A DNA stretch of 64,000 bases from Cynocephalus volans (taxonomy: Eukaryota > Chordata > Mammalia > Dermoptera > Cynocephalidae), in the NCBI RefSeq assembly GCF_027409185.1, contig NC_084474.1, forward strand, positions 11,153,382 to 11,217,381, given 5' to 3'. Positions within the stretch are counted from its first letter, which is position 1. Each line of letters starts with the position of its first letter. Positions 1 to 12,540 of this stretch are shown piece by piece. The translations under genes were made by a program, and so were the position numbers. The notes under the pieces are model-generated. The model saw only the letters and a program-made list of their open reading frames with translations. It was not told the origin of the DNA and did no database searches.

Positions 1-625
1 CAGTGATGGCCGAGCAGGGCAGAGCTGCCCGCACCTGGGAAAATGGGGGCAGCACCAGGGCAGTGAGTGGCCTGGTGGTGAAGGCGGGAGCCGCGTGGGC
101 ATCCACCCCCCAAACAGAGCTGTGCCAGGGATCACTCACAGTGCTGTGCCAGGTCGGGCGCTCGCTCTGTCTCTGGTTTGTTGCCTTCCGTGTTCTCGGC
201 GCTGCCGCCTCGGGCTGTTCAGTCGCAGCGCCGCTCGGGCACTCCCAGGAATCTTCTTTAATGCCGGCCTGAAACCTCGAATCCTGAATAGGGCAGCTGG
301 CCGCCTTCAGTGCGGCCCCAGCCTCCGGGATCCTGGCTGCATCCACAGCAGCCCTGGCTCTGTGTTCCCTGTTTAGAGACTCACTTTTGCAGCTAAGAAA
401 CAGTTCTTTTCCTGCTCCACACTTCAAAGCTGTTGCCTGTAAATGAGGCAGCCTCTCCTGCCGGGGGCAAAGTGGCGTTGAGCCCCCACGACCGGCCAGC
501 AGCAGCAGTCCTCCCTTAAGAGATGGCCAGAGGAAAGTCCACAAGTTTCCCGGCTGCCTGAGGCCCAGTGGCCACCTTTTCCACCTCAGCTACTCCGCGC
601 CAGCCGCCGCAGCCGCCGCCATCTT
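1..625 (-). mobile_element. CpG-rich segment at window edge, possible L1 5'UTR (runs off the edge)
   Basis: Read on the minus strand it begins near 625 with CAAGATGGCGGCGGCTGCGG and continues GC- and CpG-rich to the edge. A start of AAGATGGCGG (a YY1-type site) followed by a GC-rich leader is typical of mammalian L1 5'UTRs. However, the same motif also begins many host promoters, and no ORF1 is visible because the window ends. No host gene could be matched. Confidence 0.4.
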
Positions 626-2251
626 GAAACTCTCCTACTAGAAGTTATTTGAAAATGAATTTTCTTCCTTCTCATCATCTCTAAAATATAAGCATTTCAC
701 AACTTTTAAAGTTTGTATCTTTGGAAGATGTTTGAAAGCTTCCAGACTGTTCATCCATGATTTAACTAGAAGAAATTATAATTCAATTATGATTTAATAA
801 ATCAGCTTTTAAAATTGTTTTCTTATTTGCAAATTTACCAAATTTTTGTCAAAGCACTATTCCTTCTAGTTTTCGATTGTCTGTAAATTTTAGAGAATAT
901 CTAATTCATCTTATTTAATTATTAACTTCTGGGGAAATGTACTTATTTCTTTCTGTTGTTAACCAATAACTGTTAAAGAAAAAATTATTCAAATACACTT
1001 GCTAAAGGACCTAAGGCTTTATTCAGTACCATCTCAATTGATCTAGACCACTGCAATGGGATTTTGCAGTAGGGGAAAAATTGGGCTCAACTCCAAATAC
1101 AGCATGGGTAAGTGGACATTTGTAGCCAAGGAGCAGTGTGGGGGTCAGTGGATGGAAAATTACTAAGAGGAAACACCAAAGAAACTAACCAAACAGGATT
1201 CTTGCTGAAAGCAGGCCAGGGTGATTAGACATCACCTGGGGGATGGTGGGAGATGAGGAACCTGATCGGATATGGAGGTAGGTAGGATATCAAGTGGGGG
1301 AGTTCTGGCTAGAAGTGGATTCTACAAGGAAGTGTGCAGATGGGCCCAGGAGAAGGTTCAGGAGCCTGACTAAAGGTTGGTCAAGCAGAGAATCTTTGAC
1401 AGGTCCCCTCTTGTTCAAGAAAAGAAGAGACATTCCTCCTTCTTTGAACAATGTAAGTCCTTTTTCATGTTCATTAAAGAACAGCTGAGCCATCTGTTGG
1501 GACTGGGTAATAGAGAAATTTGCTGGATGGTCCCAGAAGTCAGGCATTTAGTGAGGGAAGTTTCCATGAAAATAAGAGAAGCACAACGATTAACAATTGG
1601 AAACCCAATTTCTGAGTCCAGAGGGCAACCAGTTGAGATTTTTAGTCTTGAACTTGAAGCACCTTCAGATAGTGAACAGTGGCCATCTGACGAATTTTCT
1701 GGTTTGCAGCTTGAATGTCTCTTAGAATGATGGTATCGGGTGTTCCAGGGAACTTTCTGAGGGTTCTGCACAGCAACAGGCACAGAGGCTATCTATACTC
1801 GATCTGTTGTGCTGATTTCTCTGAAGTTTATACCAAATTGTCCATGTTCAGCTTGCAGGGCTTCAGGAAAAGGGAAGTTTTAGTTTTTAGTGATACCAGG
1901 TCAAGAAGATGGAAGAAAATTGCAAACGTTAATTTAGGAAGTTGTAGCCAGCTATCGGAGAAAGCTAGAAGAACTGAGCAGATCCAGACAGGTAGATCTC
2001 AAAGGCAGCAAGCAGGGATAGAACCTAACAACCCACAGGGTGTGTTGTAGTTTCCCATTGAAATGTAATTTTTCTGTCTACAGCCACCCCTATTTCTATC
2101 AAAGTAAGACTAATTTGTTTGCAAAATAAGTTTGGTCTCATTAATCTTGGCCTGCTTATTTACATAAGTACAGCAAGAATAAGAGTTGACCAAAAGGCTT
2201 TTGCTTAGTTTGCTTTGTTGGAACTCTTTATAAAGAATCTTATATTAGACT
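626..2251. other. Unassigned intergenic DNA, perhaps old retroelement
   Basis: AT-rich DNA to about 950, then a more balanced block (1000-2050) with overlapping short open frames on both strands, the longest about 120 codons. None shows a recognised motif. The texture suggests a degraded LTR element, but I cannot name it. Confidence 0.3.
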
Positions 2252-2265
2252 CTTAAAAGCCTCTT

Positions 2266-2371
2266 TTTTGTTTATTTTGTGTTTTGGTGGCTAAAAAGTA
2301 CAGGGATCCAAACCCTTGACCTTGGTATTATCAACACCACACTCTGACCAACTGAGCTAACCAGCCATCCC
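2266..2371 (-). mobile_element. tRNA-Ile-like SINE (CYN type), single unit
   Basis: The minus strand reads GGCTGGTTAGCTCAGTTGG (A box), then a B box GGGTTTGGATCC and a short A-rich tail. It is flanked by a perfect 14-bp target duplication CTTAAAAGCCTCTT at 2252-2265 and 2372-2385. Confidence 0.85.
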
Positions 2372-2385
2372 CTTAAAAGCCTCTT

Positions 2386-3940
2386 AAGGCTAGGAGGTTG
2401 AGCCAAGAACTCCTCACCAGACTTCACCTCCACTACCTATAGATTTAGGTGAATTTCTCTCTCCTCAGAGTCCCTAAGATGCCTTAAGTTTCCTCAGCCC
2501 ACCAGGAAATGACCTTGCTGACACATCTGTAAGGCAGGAAACCCTGTAAGCCAGGTACCAGGCTAGTTTTTTTTTAAGAGGGCTTTGTAAGTATTGGCTC
2601 TATAAAGTCAAACTTAGTTCCTTAAAATTGTCTGGTCATATCTGATTTTATGTATGTCATTCTCAAATACGATATTTCAGTCAAAGCCTTGGTAATATAA
2701 CTAATATTTCCAATTGTGTCTTGTTAAAAGGAGAATGGATTCTGATTGAACTTCTGCAAATAACTATATTGCCATGAAAATAGTAATATTCAATGAGAGT
2801 TTCCAAATCTGGGGGTGATCAGTTAAAAAAATTTTATTTTTGTTTATAAAGGCATACTTTACTGAATAACTATAAGTTATAAATAGCTTAAGAGAAAAAG
2901 GAAAGGGGTTCCTTGAATCTGGAAAACAAAACATTAAAGAACAGGCAGTGTTCCAAAGCAAAACCCACAATCATCCTGTTCATTCAGTTCCTTCATCCCC
3001 ACGCCATCAGTCTTGCTCCTTTGATCTCGGGTTAGCATCTCAGGAACTCATCAGTGTCTTCTTTAGAGTTCTGTAAATTCTTACCCAGTCCTGTGGTCTG
3101 ATCTTGAAGTTATCAGAAACCTACACTTGTCAGAATCTTTTCCATGAATATCTTTAAATAGGAAGCACTTTTGGATAATAGCTGCTTGCAAAAGCTGTTA
3201 GGAAAGCATCAAAATAAAACAGTGTCTGTGAATGACAAAAGACTCAGAATGGTCACAGTTAAAGATCTGATGAGAGTTCATCTAATATGGAAATGCAGTT
3301 ATTTCTGTGATATATAATATTTTAACATAATAACTGGAATTACGACTGATAACATTATGTCCAACATATAGACAGCAAAGACATTGACAAATTTCTGTGA
3401 ATGTCATACAATTTCTGAAATACTTATACTAATAACATTTGCCTAACACAAATATAACATAGGGAAGATTAAGCATCGCTTTTTATTTGACAATGCTTCT
3501 CGTGTAACTTAGCAAATCAAATAAACCTGATTAGTTTACCTTCTGTATTTTATAAGGTAAGAAAGCCAATGCTTTTGAGATTTTCCAGGGGCCCTCTGCT
3601 GGCAACTTCTGTAAATTTCGAATGTCTAAGACAAAAAATTTGGAAAATAACAACTTATCTAAATGGCTCCCAGCAATCAGTTTGAATACCTTTATTTTTC
3701 TTACTGAATGCAGTGAGTGTTTTCGAGTCGTGTAGAAGCATGAGTCTGTCCAGCATAGTTCCTGGAACATAGTAGGTATGTTTTGTGATTGATTTGGAAA
3801 GGAGTAGAAACAGTGGAGGGGATAACTACAGAAATTTCTAGGAACAATTTGCAAGTTGTATTTTTGGTGGGGGTGATGGTGATGGCGATGCGTGTTTTTT
3901 CTGTATTTTCCTCTTAGAATAATAACAGACTGTTCAATCA
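2386..3940. other. Unassigned intergenic DNA
   Basis: Moderately AT-rich. The block 2520-3200 resembles a degraded LTR-type retroelement by general texture only. A GGTGATGGTGATGG-like short repeat lies near 3868. No gene is seen. Confidence 0.3.
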
Positions 3941-3944
3941 TGGG

Positions 3945-4055
3945 CTTTTACAGACTGCATGTCAGGCGCTGTGCAAGTCACCCGCCACACAAAGTGTGAG
4001 GTGACACAGCCCTGCCCTCCAGGAGCTCCCAGGAAGGGAGGTGTGGTCAGGACCC
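3945..4055 (-). mobile_element. L2 fragment
   Basis: The sequence contains the L2 3' motif in reverse (GTCAGGCGCTGTGCAAG, then CCCTCCAGGAGCTCCCAG). It is short and diverged. Confidence 0.45.
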
Positions 4056-4545
4056 CTCCCAGAGCACCTCCAGGGAGGGGCTGTCTCTCAGGTCGCCCTG
4101 AGAAGGCTGTACCTGAGCCGAGTTAGTGAGGAGGCCGTGGAAGGTAGAAGGCTCCAGACAGAGACACACTGCCCTCTCCAGCTGTGCCCGAGGTGCTGGG
4201 GTCAGGGCGGGAGCTGGGAATTCTGATGCTGAGGCTGGCGGCTCCCACAGCACCATGCATATGAGCACACAAGCACACATAAACATGCTCATAATCGCCA
4301 AATGTGTATGCTCACAAATACAAACACACACACTCACAAACACCCCCACAGCTAGGGCAACCGAGTGTTCCAATCTGCCCAAGGCTACCTTGGTTTTCAC
4401 ACTGAGAGAAAGAGGAATCTCAGGGAACCCTTCACTGCTAGGAAACCTGGAGGACTGGTCCCCACTGTCCCTCTGCCAAGGTACAGCCCCTTCCTCAGCT
4501 CTGAGATGAACCAGCCTCCTGCCTTCCCCCTTTCCTCTAGCACAA

Positions 4546-4710
4546 TGTGTCTTAAACTTTAAAGTGCTCAGGAATCACCTGGAACGCATGGAAAACACCC
4601 TGCACCCACCTCCAGAGCTCCTGATTGGTAGGTGTGGGGTGAGGCTGGAGAATTTCATGTCCAGCCAGATCCCGGATGGTGCTGGAGCTGCTGTTCTTAG
4701 AGCGGAGGGT
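4546..4710. mobile_element. MER5A-like non-autonomous hAT-Charlie element
   Basis: It shows the MER5 order CTTAAACTTTAAAGTGC, AGGAATCACCTGGA, CCAGAGCTCCTGATT, GGGTGAGGCTGGAGAATTTC, diverged as expected for an old element. Confidence 0.6.
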
Positions 4711-5034
4711 GGGATAATCCACAAAGATCTGTAGGGTCTTTTTATAAAAATATCTTTTTAATATAATTAATACAAATAGCTTAGAGAAAAAGAACAATCT
4801 CTGCATGAGCGACACTGAACAGTGTAATTCCTGCCAGGGGCTTAGGCTGTGAGCCAACCTTTGGTGGGGTGTTCTCCAAGCATCACCTGCTCTGCAGCCC
4901 CTGCCCACCCTAAAAGCCCGCAACCAAGCCAAGACGCAGCCCCAGATCTCAGGGGAGGTTAAAGGTAGGGGGAGATGAGAAAGCAGGTCTCTCCTAAGAT
5001 GAGTGTTCTTTCACAAATAATGTGCCTTGTGCAA

Positions 5035-5475
5035 CTTCAGTGTCCATTGAGAGATGAACAGCGTACAGAATGTGGTAGCTACTGTAAGTACAATGGAATA
5101 TTATTCAGCCTTAGAAAGGAGATTCTGTCACTTGCTACATACACTGTGGATGAAACTTGAAGGCTTTATGCTGAGTGAAATAGCACAGTGGGAAAAGGAC
5201 AAATAGTCCATGATTTAGCTCATATCAAGTACCTAGAGTTGTCACATTTATAGACAGAATATAGAACTCTGGATGCCAGGAGCTGGGGCAGGGGCATGAG
5301 AACTTAGTGTTTAATGCTACAGTTTCAGTTCGGCAAGAGGAAAATAGTTCTGGGGATGGATGGTTGCACAACAGTGTGGATATACTAAATGCCACTGAAC
5401 TGCACACTTAAAAATGGTTGAAATGGTCGGTTTTATGTTATTTATATTTTACCACAATTTAAAAATTTTTTAAAA
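5035..5475 (+). mobile_element. Old L1 3' end
   Basis: The end of ORF2 (AATGGAATATTATTCAGCC) is followed by the L1M-type 3'UTR ending TTTTACCACAATTTAAAAA. It is 5' truncated. Confidence 0.8.
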
Positions 5476-7240
5476 GTGAAATGCTTTGTTTTTTTCGTGG
5501 GGGAAGCTGCCTCTCTGTCTCATTTAATTCCCCACATGAAGCTTCCTGTTTATGTGTCAAAAACACTCAGTGGGGCTCATTTTTCACAAAATCCAAAGGC
5601 CAGTCTGCATTATCATAAATAATTTTTGAAAACATTATTTTGCAAGAGAATCAACTCTAATTTCATCTCCATAATGAGGCCGACACAGGTAAAATACATT
5701 CCACTGATTTTTTTCCCCCAAGGAAAATCATTAAGAAAATGTATCTGGTATCCATACTTTCCTACCTCTAATATTTGCATAAGAAAAAACAAACCATCAG
5801 CCACGTTAAATTTTTAGCTTACTTGCTGCACACCTGACAGAAACATTCTAAGTGTTGACAGGCTTTCCCACACAAATCCATTGGCATGAGAGACTGATAA
5901 AAACTCTTTCACAACGCAAGTGAAGACTCTTAAACTGATGGGATTTTACACGGAACTCTACATCTGACTGTTCCAGCGGCTAAAAAACAATTCCAGAGAA
6001 ATTTTTACACCTGCCACCATTTGTACCTAAACTTGTCACTAAGCATTGGCTCGTTTGAGGAAGGTCTCTTTGTGGAAGAGATTGTAAGAAACCTAACAAT
6101 AAAGTAATGCATAAACAAGGAGCTTGCACAGGCAAAATCGGCCCTGAATGCTCTGCCCTTGGGTCGGAAGCCACACCGTCCTGCTCGCTTGTGTCTCAGG
6201 CCATTGGGCCTTGAAGTCAGGAGCATCAGGGCTCTGGGTGCAAACGGGCACGATGGCGATGGGAAGCCGGTGACCTTCCCCGCCCGCTCTCTCTCGCTTG
6301 CTGTCCTCCACCATGGGAGCGCCCAGTGTCCTGGTTCTGGCCCAGAACGTCCAGGTGACAGTTCTGGGGGCTGTTCAAAGCAGCAGTTCTGCAGCTCTCC
6401 TTTGCCTTTGTCTCCTCATTCCTGTCACTTCTTTCTCCCTGGAATGCACACTGCATGCCTGGAAGTGCAGCGCTGTCCCCTCAGAGGAGACCCCATGCGC
6501 TCAGAGTGGACAGGCGGAAATCAGGAGGGCGACGGAGCCCTCAGCAGCTCTGCGTGGGAGCTCCATGTCCCCAGCTGCTGGGAGTGTTGGCTGCTAGCAG
6601 CTCACAGAGCCCTTCCTGGGAGTGCCCTGGAGGGGACACCTGCCCCTGGAGGTGGCTCAAAGCCAATGGCTGACTGATACAGAGATTAGAAAGCCTGGCC
6701 TCTTGGCCTGAGTGGGACCCCTCTGTGACTCTGTTCATGCTCCAGAGCCCCCAGGGGTCCGACAGAGGCCAGACCCCACTGGGTGCATACCTTACACCCT
6801 CAGACCCTTACAGATTTCCCCAAAGCCCTCTTGCAATAAGCCACTTACACAGAGACCTCTGACTCAGGCTCCACAATCGGGAAATAGACCTCGGGCAAAC
6901 TGCTTGCTTGTTCAGGTCATTTGTGACTTTTCATGTAACTTATAATTCCAGGTTTTGTGTAACTTGAAAGTGAATGCAATCCTGATCAGTCCGCTCCCCA
7001 GATGCCAGGATAGGCAGTCGAATAACTGGAAGACATCCAAGGGCACAAAGGGCAGAGCAAGCACCTGGGGCTGCTGCTGCGTCTGCTGAGATGCAGGAGG
7101 GAGCGCTGGCTCCAGCTCTGCCGCCTCCGCCCTGGTGGTCACAGATGCCGCCGGCAGCCCACCTTTTGGGCAGAGCAAGTCCCTGATTTCTGGCAACAAC
7201 CTCTTCTGGTCTTCTTGTTTTGGGGGTTTTGGTTTTGGTT
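5476..7240. other. Unassigned intergenic DNA, no gene seen
   Basis: A fairly GC-rich block at 6150-6800 produces chance open frames (longest 172 codons) without motifs, splice context or known similarity. The rest shows nothing recognisable. Confidence 0.4.
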
Positions 7241-7242
7241 TG

Positions 7243-7999
7243 TCTGTTGTTCTTGTTCTTATTGTGGCAAAATATGCATAACATAATATTCACCATTTTA
7301 ACCATTTTTAAGTGTACAGTTCACTGTATATTCTGTACAATGTTGTGCAACCATCATCACCATCTTAGTCTATTTTCTGTTGCTACGACAGAATACCTGA
7401 GTCTGGATAATTTACAAAGAATAGAGGTCTATGTCGGCTCATAGTTCTGGAGGCTGGGAAGTCCAAGATCAAGTGGCTGCACCTGGTGGGCTTCTGGTGC
7501 AGGCCTCTGCTGCCTGGTAACATGGCAGAAGGCCTCACATGGCAAGAGATAGGGAGCATGTCAGCTCAGGTCTCTCTTTCTCTTCTTATCAAGCCACCAG
7601 TCCCATCATGGGGGCCCCACCCTGATGATCTTATCTAATCTTAAATACCTCCCAAAGGCCTGACTGCTCATCGACATATGAATTTTAGTCAGCTTTCCCA
7701 CACTCCTAATACCGCCACAATGTTTACCAAATTTCAACACATCCATCTTTGGAGGACACACTCAAACCATAGCACCATCCATTTCCAGAACTTTATCATC
7801 CCAAACTGAAACTCCATACCCCTCCGCCCAGCCCCTGGCAACCATCATTCTTTCTGTCTCTATGAATTGGACCCTTCTAGGTACCTCCTATAAGTGGAGT
7901 CATACAGTATTTGTCCTTTTGTGACTGGCTTATTTCACCGAGCATAAGGAGTTGTTTCCACCTTCTGGTCACTGTGAATGATCCTCTTCTGTTTTGTGC
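7243..7999 (-). mobile_element. Old L1 3'UTR fragment, split by an LTR
   Basis: The two halves, 7243-7364 and 7775-about 7999, form one L1M-type 3'UTR in reverse (TTAAGTGTACAGTTCA ... CCCAAACTGAAACTCC ... GTGACTGGCTTATTTCA). They are interrupted exactly by the MaLR LTR. Confidence 0.8.
7365..7774 (-). mobile_element. MaLR solo LTR (MST/MLT1 type) inside L1
   Basis: The minus strand begins TGCTATGGTTTGAG and ends in the reverse of TTTTCTGTTGCTACGACAG, the classic MaLR 3' end. It is flanked by the 5-bp duplication CCATC (7360-7364, 7775-7779). About 410 bp with no internal region, so a solo LTR. Confidence 0.85.
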
Positions 8000-8361
8000 C
8001 ATATTATGGTGGCATGTGTTCATGCACGGTGGTGCTGGGGCTTCCCATCATGCTTTGACAAGCCTTCTATATTTGAGGACCTCCTCACATTTTGAACCCC
8101 ATCTTCCCTGCACAGAAGCCAGAACTCTCGGGCATGTGAACTTGGCTCTGCTGATCAGATTTGCCCATGCAAGGCAGGTTGGGAAGGGGAAATAAGCAGC
8201 AAGTCTCCATGTGGGACATGCACTTGGCCATCTCAACTACAATGGTGGTTCCTATCTTAGGGTGTCTGCCAGAAGTTGGTGCTGGGAACAGGGTCAGTTG
8301 CCAGAAAGCAGAGTCCCTGGGAGCAGTGCAAACCATAGCTTCTAATCCTGGGCAGAGGCAG

Positions 8362-8768
8362 CGTTATGGACTGAATTGTGTCCTTCCCCCATAAACTAAC
8401 ATGTTAAAGCCCTAACTCTCAGGACCTCAGAATGTGACTTTCATTGGAGATAGGGCCTTTAAAGAGGTGATAAAGATAAAATGAGAAGGTTATGGTGAGC
8501 CCTAATCCATTTTGGCTAGTGTCTTTATAAGGAGAGGAAATTTGGACACACACAAAAGAGATATCAAGGGCATGCGTGCGCAGAGGAAAGACCATGTATG
8601 AACACAGCAAAAAGATGGCCATCTACGAGTCAAGGAGAGGGGCCTTGGAGGAAACCAAACTTGCCAACACTTTTACCTAGGATTCCCAGCCTCATAACCC
8701 AAATGTCTGTTGTTTAAGTCACATGTTCTGTGGCTCTTTGTTATGGCAGCCCTAGCTGTTTAACTTCC
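8362..8768 (+). mobile_element. MaLR solo LTR (MLT1-like)
   Basis: It opens with TTATGGACTGAATTGTGTCC, continues GGAGATAGGGCCTTTAAAG and closes TGTTATGGCAGCCCTAGC, all hallmarks of MLT1-type LTRs. It abuts the 3' end of the minus-strand L1. Confidence 0.8.
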
Positions 8769-8769
8769 A

Positions 8770-11700
8770 TGTATTCATATAGTTTCCAATGTCCCTTCTG
8801 TTCTTGATGTATAGTTTTATTCCATTGGGGTCAAACAAGATAGCTGGTATGATTTCAATTTTTTAAAAATTTGTTGGCACTTGTTTTGGATCTGCTATAT
8901 AGTCTATTCTAGAGAATGTTCCATGTGCTGCTGAGAAAAATGTGTATTCCCCAGCTGTTGGCTGCAATGTTCTGTAAGTGTTAGGTCTAGTCAGTCTAGA
9001 GTGGCACTTAACTCTGCTGTTTCCTGGTTAATTTTCTGTCAGGATAATCTGTTCTTTGCTGAAAGAGGGGTATTGAAATCCCAAACTATTCTTCTGTTGG
9101 AGTCTATTTCTCTCATTAGGTCTAATAGTATTTGCTTCATATATCTGAGTGCTCCAGAGTTGGGGGTGTATATATTTAGAATTGTTATATACTCTTGTTG
9201 AATTGATCCTCTTATCATTATATAATGACCTTCCTTATCTGTTTTACTTTCTTTGGCTTGAAGTCTATTTCATCTATGTATAGCTACTCCTGGTCTTTTC
9301 TTTATTTCCATTTGCATGAAATATCTCATTCCATCCCCTTACATTCAGCTAATGTGTGTCCCTATAGATGAAATGAGTTTCTCGTAAGTAGTGTACTGTT
9401 GGTTCTTGTTTTATAGTCCATTCAGCCACCCTGTATCTTTTAATTGGGGAATTTAAGTCATTTACATTTAGAGTTATTGATATATAGACACTTGTTACTG
9501 CCATCTGTTACTTTTTTCTGGTTGTTTTGTAGATCCTTTTTCTTTTTCCAGTCTTACTGTCTTCTTTTGTGATTAAGTGATTTTCTCTGGTAGTGTATTT
9601 TGATTTCTCACTATTTATTTTTACCATGTCTGTTATAGGTTTTTGTGTTATTGTTACCTTGAGGCATACAAAAAACATGTTATAGTTATAAAATATTGTT
9701 TTAAACTAATAACAAATTAACTTTGATTGCTAAGAAATAACAGAAAACCAAAGCCAATGCTACATTTTGATGTCATTCACCACCTCCCCCCCAATTTTTT
9801 GCATTTTGTTGTATCAAGTTACTGTCTTTAATATTGCCTATCTCCTATATAGTTGGTGAATTTGTTATTATTTTGTTGGGTTTGTTCTTTAGTCTTCATA
9901 GTAAGGATATAAGTGGTTTATTCACCACCTTCAAAATATTAGAGTACTCTGAGATTGTCTGTGTATTTACTTGACTAATGAGTTTTGTATCCTCAAATAT
10001 TTTCTTATTACACTTTAGTATTGCCTTATTTCAGCTTAAAGAGTTCTCTTTAGCATTTCTTATAAGGAAGTTCTAGCATTGATGAATTCCCTTAACATTT
10101 TCATCTGAGAAAGACTGTATTTTTCTTTCATATTTAAAGTTTACTTTTGCTGGATACAGAATTATTGGTTGACAGTCTTTTTCCTTCAGCACTTTGAATA
10201 TATCATCCTACTCTCTCCTGGCCTGTAGGGTTTCTACTGAGAAATCTTCTGAGAGATGTATTGGGACTCTGTTGAGAGTTATGTGTTTCTTTTCTCTTGC
10301 TGCTTTCAGAATTCTTCAACTTTGGTCTTTGATAATTTGATTATGCTGTGCCTCTTTGGATTGAGTTTGTATGGTGACCACTGAGCTTCCTGTACTTGGA
10401 TGTTGTCATCTTTTTCCATACTTGGGAAATTTTCAGCCATTATATCTTCCATTATGCTTTCTAGGTTATTTCCATTTTCATCTCCTTTGGGTACACCAAT
10501 TATGTGCAGATTAATTTGCTTAAAGGAGTCCCATAATTGCTGCAATTCTGTTTCATTTTTTCTTTTTCTTTCTTTCTTTTTTCTTCTTTTTTTTCTCATC
10601 TGATTGGATAATTTTGTATGTTCTGTCTTCAAGCTCACTGATTCTTTCCTCTGTTCGATCAAATCTGCTGACGGAGCTTTTTACCAAGGTTTTCAGTTCA
10701 GATAACATATTCTTTATTTCTAAATTTTCTATTTTTTTAATTGATTCTATTTCTTTGTCAAGTTTCTTATTCTACTCCTGTATTGTTTTCAAAATATCAT
10801 TTAATAACTTAACTGTATTTTCTTGGGATTCCCTGAACACCTGTAAGAGGATTAATCCGAATTCTCTTTTAGACATTTTAAATCGACTGTTTTTCTGGGT
10901 TCGTTGCTGATGCTTTGTTGGTTTCTTTTGGTGGCATCATATTTCTCTGTTCCTTCTTGATCTTTGCATCTTTATGTTTATGCCTGCACATTTGAGGAGA
11001 TAGCTACCTCTTCCAATTTTTGTAGGTGTTCTTTGATGGTGTTAGACCTTTATTGCTCAATGTCAGAACTTCATCTCTGGTCTATGTTTTTTTTTTTTTT
11101 CTTTTCATTCTATGCTGGGTTAATAGCAACCACCATGACTTAAACTCTGCAGTGGAACTAATTTGCTGACCTATGGTTAATTCTCAGATTGGGGAAAACT
11201 TCCTGTGGGAACTAGAACTTGAACTCTGGCCTGAGCAAAATCAGTGCCTTGATCTTGTTTCTCAGACTGAAAGAATTTTTGTGCAAACCAGCCTTTTAGT
11301 CACTTCTAGGTCATGTGAGGTCACGACAGAAATAACTGGGATGTGCGGAAATTCTGGCCCAGCACTGTCTTTCCTGCAAACTATAACCCCTGTAGTTTTA
11401 TCATGCTGACCATTCTTCACTGTCTGGCACCTCTGCCAATCAGAAGGCAGATCAGCTGCCAACAGTGCTCCTCATTGCACCCCTGGTGGATTGTCCCCCA
11501 ACTGCCTGGCACTGCAAATGCTTCCCATTGAGCAGGCCCCACATGAGTCCCTGTGAGAACTCACCAACCTCTGAGTGATTCTTTCCTCCTATCAGCTGCA
11601 GCCTCTGTCTCCTATGCAGGCACTGGGGAAGCCTGTGACCAGCTTTGCTGGCCTGGAAAATGGAATGGTGTACTCCAAAGTGATTTATTTATTTATTTAT

Positions 11701-12020
11701 TTGCCAAGTGTCATGGCACTCTTCTCGCCTGCAGACTCCTTTGCACGTTCCAGGTAGCTACTCTGTGTGCTGGTAGCTGCTCCACATGCTGTGCCATGCT
11801 GGCCCAGGGAGCGGCTGGGGCTGGGTGTGATATGGGTGATCCCTCCTCCTGTTTGCCATGCCTTCCCACACCTTCACAGCCTCAGAGGTTCCCTCCCCCT
11901 CTTCCCTCAAGTTCCAGCGATTACATGATGACAGTTTTTGTGTTTCAACAGTTGTAAGTTGACTCTTGTGGGTAGGGAAGTGATGACGGGATTGTCTATT
12001 TCATCATCTTGTTGATGTCA
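8770..12020 (-). mobile_element. 3'-truncated L1: 5'UTR, ORF1, inter-ORF spacer, start of ORF2
   Basis: The minus-strand order is as follows. The 5' end is near 12016 (AACAAGATGATGAAATAGAC) with a 5'UTR to about 10880. ORF1 has a possible start at 10876, with an early in-frame stop and a frameshift. A long ORF1 frame at 10662-10306 carries a coiled-coil-like charged region and the L1 ORF1p signature (IIGVPKGDENGNNLESIMED, then AENFPSMEKD, IQVQEAQWSP). A long spacer follows, then the ORF2 endonuclease region (about 9480-8780) ending at the MaLR LTR. Reverse transcriptase and 3'UTR are missing. It is dead as a coding element. Confidence 0.85.
10306..10662 (-). pseudogene. L1 ORF1p fragment
   Basis: A frame of 118 codons containing the RRM-like region start of L1 ORF1p (LQQLWDSFKQINLHIIGVPK) and MAENFPSMEKDDNIQVQEAQ. 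The N-terminal part lies in another frame upstream and the C-terminal domain is disrupted downstream. Known role: RNA-binding trimeric chaperone of L1 retrotransposition. This copy is broken. Confidence 0.75.
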
Positions 12021-12026
12021 CTCTCT

Positions 12027-12195
12027 GTAAATAAACTTTTATTGAAAACATTTATGCCCAATTTTTTATGTATTGTCTCCAGCTGTTATTTTGTTATATT
12101 GGCAGAGTTTGAATATTTAGGACTGAGACTATACCTCCCATAAAATCTACAATATTTGCTATTTGGCCCTTTCACAGAAAAAGTTTTCCACCCCC
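12027..12195 (+). mobile_element. Old interspersed repeat (family not named)
   Basis: The text TAAATAAACTTTTATTG ... ATATTTGCTATTTGGCCC ... GAAAAAGTTTTCCACCCCC matches a common mammalian repeat that I recognise but cannot name with certainty. A piece of the same family is at 50640-50725. Confidence 0.5.
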
Positions 12196-12540
12196 GATCT
12201 AAACCATAAAAAAAGCCTGAAATAATAACTTAGACCAGTAACGTTTAAGCACATTATACTTACTATATTTGTATTTGACTCAAATAATATAAACCTAAGC
12301 AAATTTATATGTTTGTTTTTCTTTTTTTTTTTTTTTTTAACCTCTTGGTACTTTAAAAATATTGTACAAAAGATGGCAGACTAGAGGTGCCCAGGGCACA
12401 CTTCTCCCACAGAAGAAAATCAAAACAGGCCCACTGTCACCACTGCTGTAGTCACTGGAGCCATTGTTGGGTCCAGGAATCATCACCCATCACAGGGCAG
12501 CAGTCATGTGGCTTGCCTGTCACTGCAACTGCAGACTCTG

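Noticed and set aside
1377-2050. Overlapping 111-122-codon frames as a gene
   Set aside because: Frames occur on both strands, none has a known motif, and the region looks like degraded repeat DNA.
2266-2371. tRNA gene
   Set aside because: A and B boxes are present but the body is diverged, has an A-rich tail and target duplications, so it is a SINE. The same holds for the other seven copies.
6159-6677. 172-codon open frame
   Set aside because: GC-rich DNA with overlapping frames on both strands, no domain, no splice or promoter context.
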